From Clostridia bacterium (GTDB lineage: Bacteria; Bacillota; Clostridia; Oscillospirales; Acutalibacteraceae): a stretch of 8,002 bases of DNA. The stretch is taken from positions 1 through 8,002 of the forward strand of contig CAAGBH010000126.1 in assembly GCA_900768035.1 (NCBI GenBank). Reading direction: 5' to 3'. Positions 7,101-8,002 of this stretch are shown in pieces. Numbering within the stretch: position 1 is the stretch's first letter; the number at the start of each line of letters is the position of its first letter. A program made the translations under genes and the position numbers. Under the pieces are notes generated by a model, which searched no databases, had not been told where the DNA came from, and worked only from the letters and a program-made list of their open reading frames with translations.

Positions 7101-7316
7101 CCCGACGAAATTCGTGATGCATTGCGTCAGGGACATATTGCGTATGTTATTAACACCCGTGATATTCAGTCAAGCGGACAAATGACCGACGGCTTTAAAA
7201 TCAGAAGTTACGCTACAGAAAACAACGTAACAATATTCACCGCGCTTGATACTGTAAGAGTACTTTTAGATGTACTTGAAGAAACAACACTCACAATTTC
7301 AACAATAGATGCATAG
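4143..7316 (+). CDS. carB: Carbamoyl-phosphate synthase large subunit
   Basis: A 1057-residue protein (E. coli CarB is 1073) that makes carbamoyl phosphate from bicarbonate, ammonia and two ATP, the first step of pyrimidine and arginine synthesis. Both internally duplicated synthetase halves are intact. The first starts KKILIIGSGPIVIGQAAEFDY (N-terminus, shown in part) and has LRPAFTLGGTGGG; the second starts at about residue 545 with VVLGAGPIRIGQG and has VRPSFVLGGRAMQ. Each half has an IEVNPR ATP-grasp motif. Residues from about 400 to 540 form the oligomerisation domain. The C-terminal MGS-like allosteric domain begins near 930. Matching the E. coli UMP pocket at a constant offset of 11 are K943, T963, T966, K982 and N1004, so UMP feedback inhibition is likely. 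The ammonia-supplying CarA subunit is not adjacent, since pyrC lies where carA is commonly found. The gene starts 5 nt after pyrC and is followed 9 nt later by pyrK, indicating one operon. Confidence 0.98.
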   Translation: MAKRKDLKKILIIGSGPIVIGQAAEFDYAGTQACLALKEEGYEVVLCNSNPATIMTDTTIADKVYMEPLTLEFMAKVIRYERPDAIVPGIGGQTGLNLAMQLEEKGILKECGVELLGTCSESIERAEDRELFKELCESIGEPTIPSQITYSLEEAKKAAEEIGYPVVLRPAFTLGGTGGGFAYNEQDLVEIGLNAFKLSPVHQVLIEKSVKGYKEIEFEVMRDSKDNAITICGMENIDPVGVHTGDSIVVAPIMTLNDHDLKMLNDSAIKLIRELKIEGGCNVQFALNPDSSEYYLIEVNPRVSRSSALASKASGYPIARVTAKIAVGMTLEEIAIANTNASFEPKLDYIIAKLPRFPFDKFNTASNVLGTQMKATGEVMGIGSTLEESLLKGTRSLEIGITHLYHHKFDDMTDDELREYISEFRDDNLFAIAELLYRGVSVEEIHNITKITAFFLEAIKRIIDMERSLKENAFNLEILKSAKKMGFSDKYVARMWDCGELDVYNFRKENKLFPVYRMVDTCHTNAYIPYFYSSYHGENASVLTDKKKIVVLGAGPIRIGQGVEFDYSTVHAVTTIKNSGYEAIIINNNPETVSTDYTTADKLYFEPLTPEDVMNIIEFEKPEGVIASLGGQTAINLAEPLRDRGVKIIGTDCDAIERAENRDSFEKILKELGIPQPEGKAVTKIEDGIEAAKQIGYPVLVRPSFVLGGRAMQIVADENQLRHYLKTAVEIDEDRPVLVDKYIQGKEVEVDAICDGRDVFVPGIMELVERTGVHSGDSISVYPAFSISNKVKGIILQYAKKLGLGIGIVGLYNIQFIVDENENVYIIEVNPRSSRTVPFLSKATGYSLADIATEVILGKSLKEQGIFDIYPQEKDRWYVKVPVFSFNKIRGLDAYLSPEMKSTGEAIGYDDKLNRALSKALQASGMRVQNYGTVFVTISDKDKPEALPLVRRFYNLGFNIEATAGTAKFLKENGINTRVLKKIEEDPDEIRDALRQGHIAYVINTRDIQSSGQMTDGFKIRSYATENNVTIFTALDTVRVLLDVLEETTLTISTIDA

Positions 7317-7319
7317 GAG
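7315..7319 (+). promoter_or_regulatory. Ribosome binding site of pyrK, overlapping the carB stop
   Basis: AGGAG begins within the carB TAG stop (7314-7316) and is 6 nt from the ATG at 7326. It fixes the pyrK start and suggests coupling to carB translation. Confidence 0.85.
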
Positions 7320-7325
7320 TTCTAA

Positions 7326-8002
7326 ATGACTAAACAAGGATTTTACAAAGTTCTTTATAATTTCGAATTAGCACCCAAAGTTTTCAGAATGGTGTTAGAG
7401 GGCGATACTTCCGCCCTTATAGCACCCGGACAGTTTGTAAACATCAAACTTGAAGGAAAATTCTTGCGAAGACCGATTTCGGTTTGCGATTATGACGATA
7501 AAACCATAACTTTGATTTATAAAGTTGTGGGTGAAGGTACTGAGCAGATGTCGAAAATGCAAGCGGGTGAGCAACTCGATTTGCTTGTAGGGCTCGGTAA
7601 CGGCTTTAACCCCGAAAAAGCAGGCGAAAAACCTTTGCTTATCGGCGGCGGTGTTGGTATACCCCCTCTTTATAACCTTTGTAAAGAACTTATTAAAATG
7701 GGTAGCAAACCCACCGTTATATTAGGTTTTAACACCAAAAGCGAAGTTTTTTACGAGGATGCTTTCAAGGTGCTTGGCGCTGAGGTTATCGTAACCACAG
7801 TTGACGGAACACACGGCGTAAAGGGTTTTGTAACTAATGCTATGGATATAGATTACACCTATTTCTTCACTTGCGGACCAATGCCGATGTTTAAGGCGAT
7901 TGAATCGGTTGCGAAAACAAGCGGTCAATATAGTTTTGAAGAAAGAATGGGTTGCGGTTTCGGTGCGTGTATGGGTTGCAGTTGCAAGACCAAATACGGC
8001 AA
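7326..8002 (+). CDS. pyrK: Dihydroorotate dehydrogenase B, electron-transfer subunit (3' end missing)
   Basis: This gene runs off the right edge after 225 codons; family members have about 250-260 residues, so roughly 30 are missing. PyrK carries FAD and a [2Fe-2S] cluster and passes electrons from the FMN of PyrD (class 1B) to NAD+ in the fourth step of UMP synthesis. Visible parts are the ferredoxin-reductase-like beta-barrel with RRPIS (48-52, FAD contact), a glycine-rich nucleotide-binding segment LLIGGGVGIPPL (104-115), the TCGPMPMF motif (182-189) and the cluster motif ERMGCGFGACMGCSCKT (206-222) with C210, C215 and C218. The fourth ligand, normally in a later R-x-C-x-DGP segment, lies outside the window. 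The start is set by AGGAG 6 nt upstream. The pyrD partner is expected next but is not seen. The cysteine spacing favours PyrK over a generic ferredoxin reductase. Confidence 0.95.
   Translation, partial: MTKQGFYKVLYNFELAPKVFRMVLEGDTSALIAPGQFVNIKLEGKFLRRPISVCDYDDKTITLIYKVVGEGTEQMSKMQAGEQLDLLVGLGNGFNPEKAGEKPLLIGGGVGIPPLYNLCKELIKMGSKPTVILGFNTKSEVFYEDAFKVLGAEVIVTTVDGTHGVKGFVTNAMDIDYTYFFTCGPMPMFKAIESVAKTSGQYSFEERMGCGFGACMGCSCKTKYG

Noticed and set aside
4143..7316. Internal duplication of carB as a recent repeat
   Set aside because: The two homologous halves are the ancient duplication shared by all CarB proteins.
7722..7928. 68-codon minus-strand frame within pyrK
   Set aside because: It is antisense to well-conserved PyrK coding sequence and has no recognisable motif.

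Overview
This 8-kb window is moderately AT-rich chromosomal DNA, most likely from a low-GC Gram-positive bacterium of the Clostridia. The main evidence is a class 1B-type pyrimidine operon carrying pyrK (NAD-linked electron-transfer subunit), strong AGGAG-type ribosome binding sites, sigma-A-like promoters, and a VanY-type peptidase behind lepA. The genus cannot be told from the sequence alone. Nothing looks mobile, phage-derived or CRISPR-like. The coding content is core housekeeping.

Layout. Positions 1-2675 form a leftward (minus-strand) transcription unit: lepA (elongation factor 4, 2675 to 870), then a membrane-anchored VanY-like D,D-carboxypeptidase (858 to 19) whose ribosome binding site overlaps the lepA stop. 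A hairpin at the extreme left edge (1-24) may terminate this unit. Positions 2676-2949 are a divergent regulatory region. It holds an extended -10 promoter for lepA, a near-consensus promoter for the pyrimidine genes, and a leader of about 150 nt that contains hairpins and an intrinsic terminator just ahead of pyrC. Positions 2950-8002 are a rightward pyrimidine operon: pyrC (dihydroorotase), carB (carbamoyl-phosphate synthase large subunit) and pyrK (dihydroorotate dehydrogenase electron-transfer subunit, cut by the window end). The genes are separated by only 5-9 nt, and the ribosome binding sites of carB and pyrK lie at or within the preceding stop codon.

How the genes work together. CarB makes carbamoyl phosphate (step 1), PyrC cyclises carbamoyl-aspartate to dihydroorotate (step 3), and PyrK passes electrons from dihydroorotate oxidation to NAD+ with a PyrD partner (step 4) that is probably just past the right edge. 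carA (glutaminase subunit) and pyrB (step 2) are not in the window. CarB keeps the residues expected for UMP feedback inhibition.

The most interesting region is the pyrC leader. It looks like a transcription attenuator with mutually exclusive hairpins, but I could not find a PyrR-type binding motif or a riboswitch class I recognise. I found no convincing new multi-gene system.
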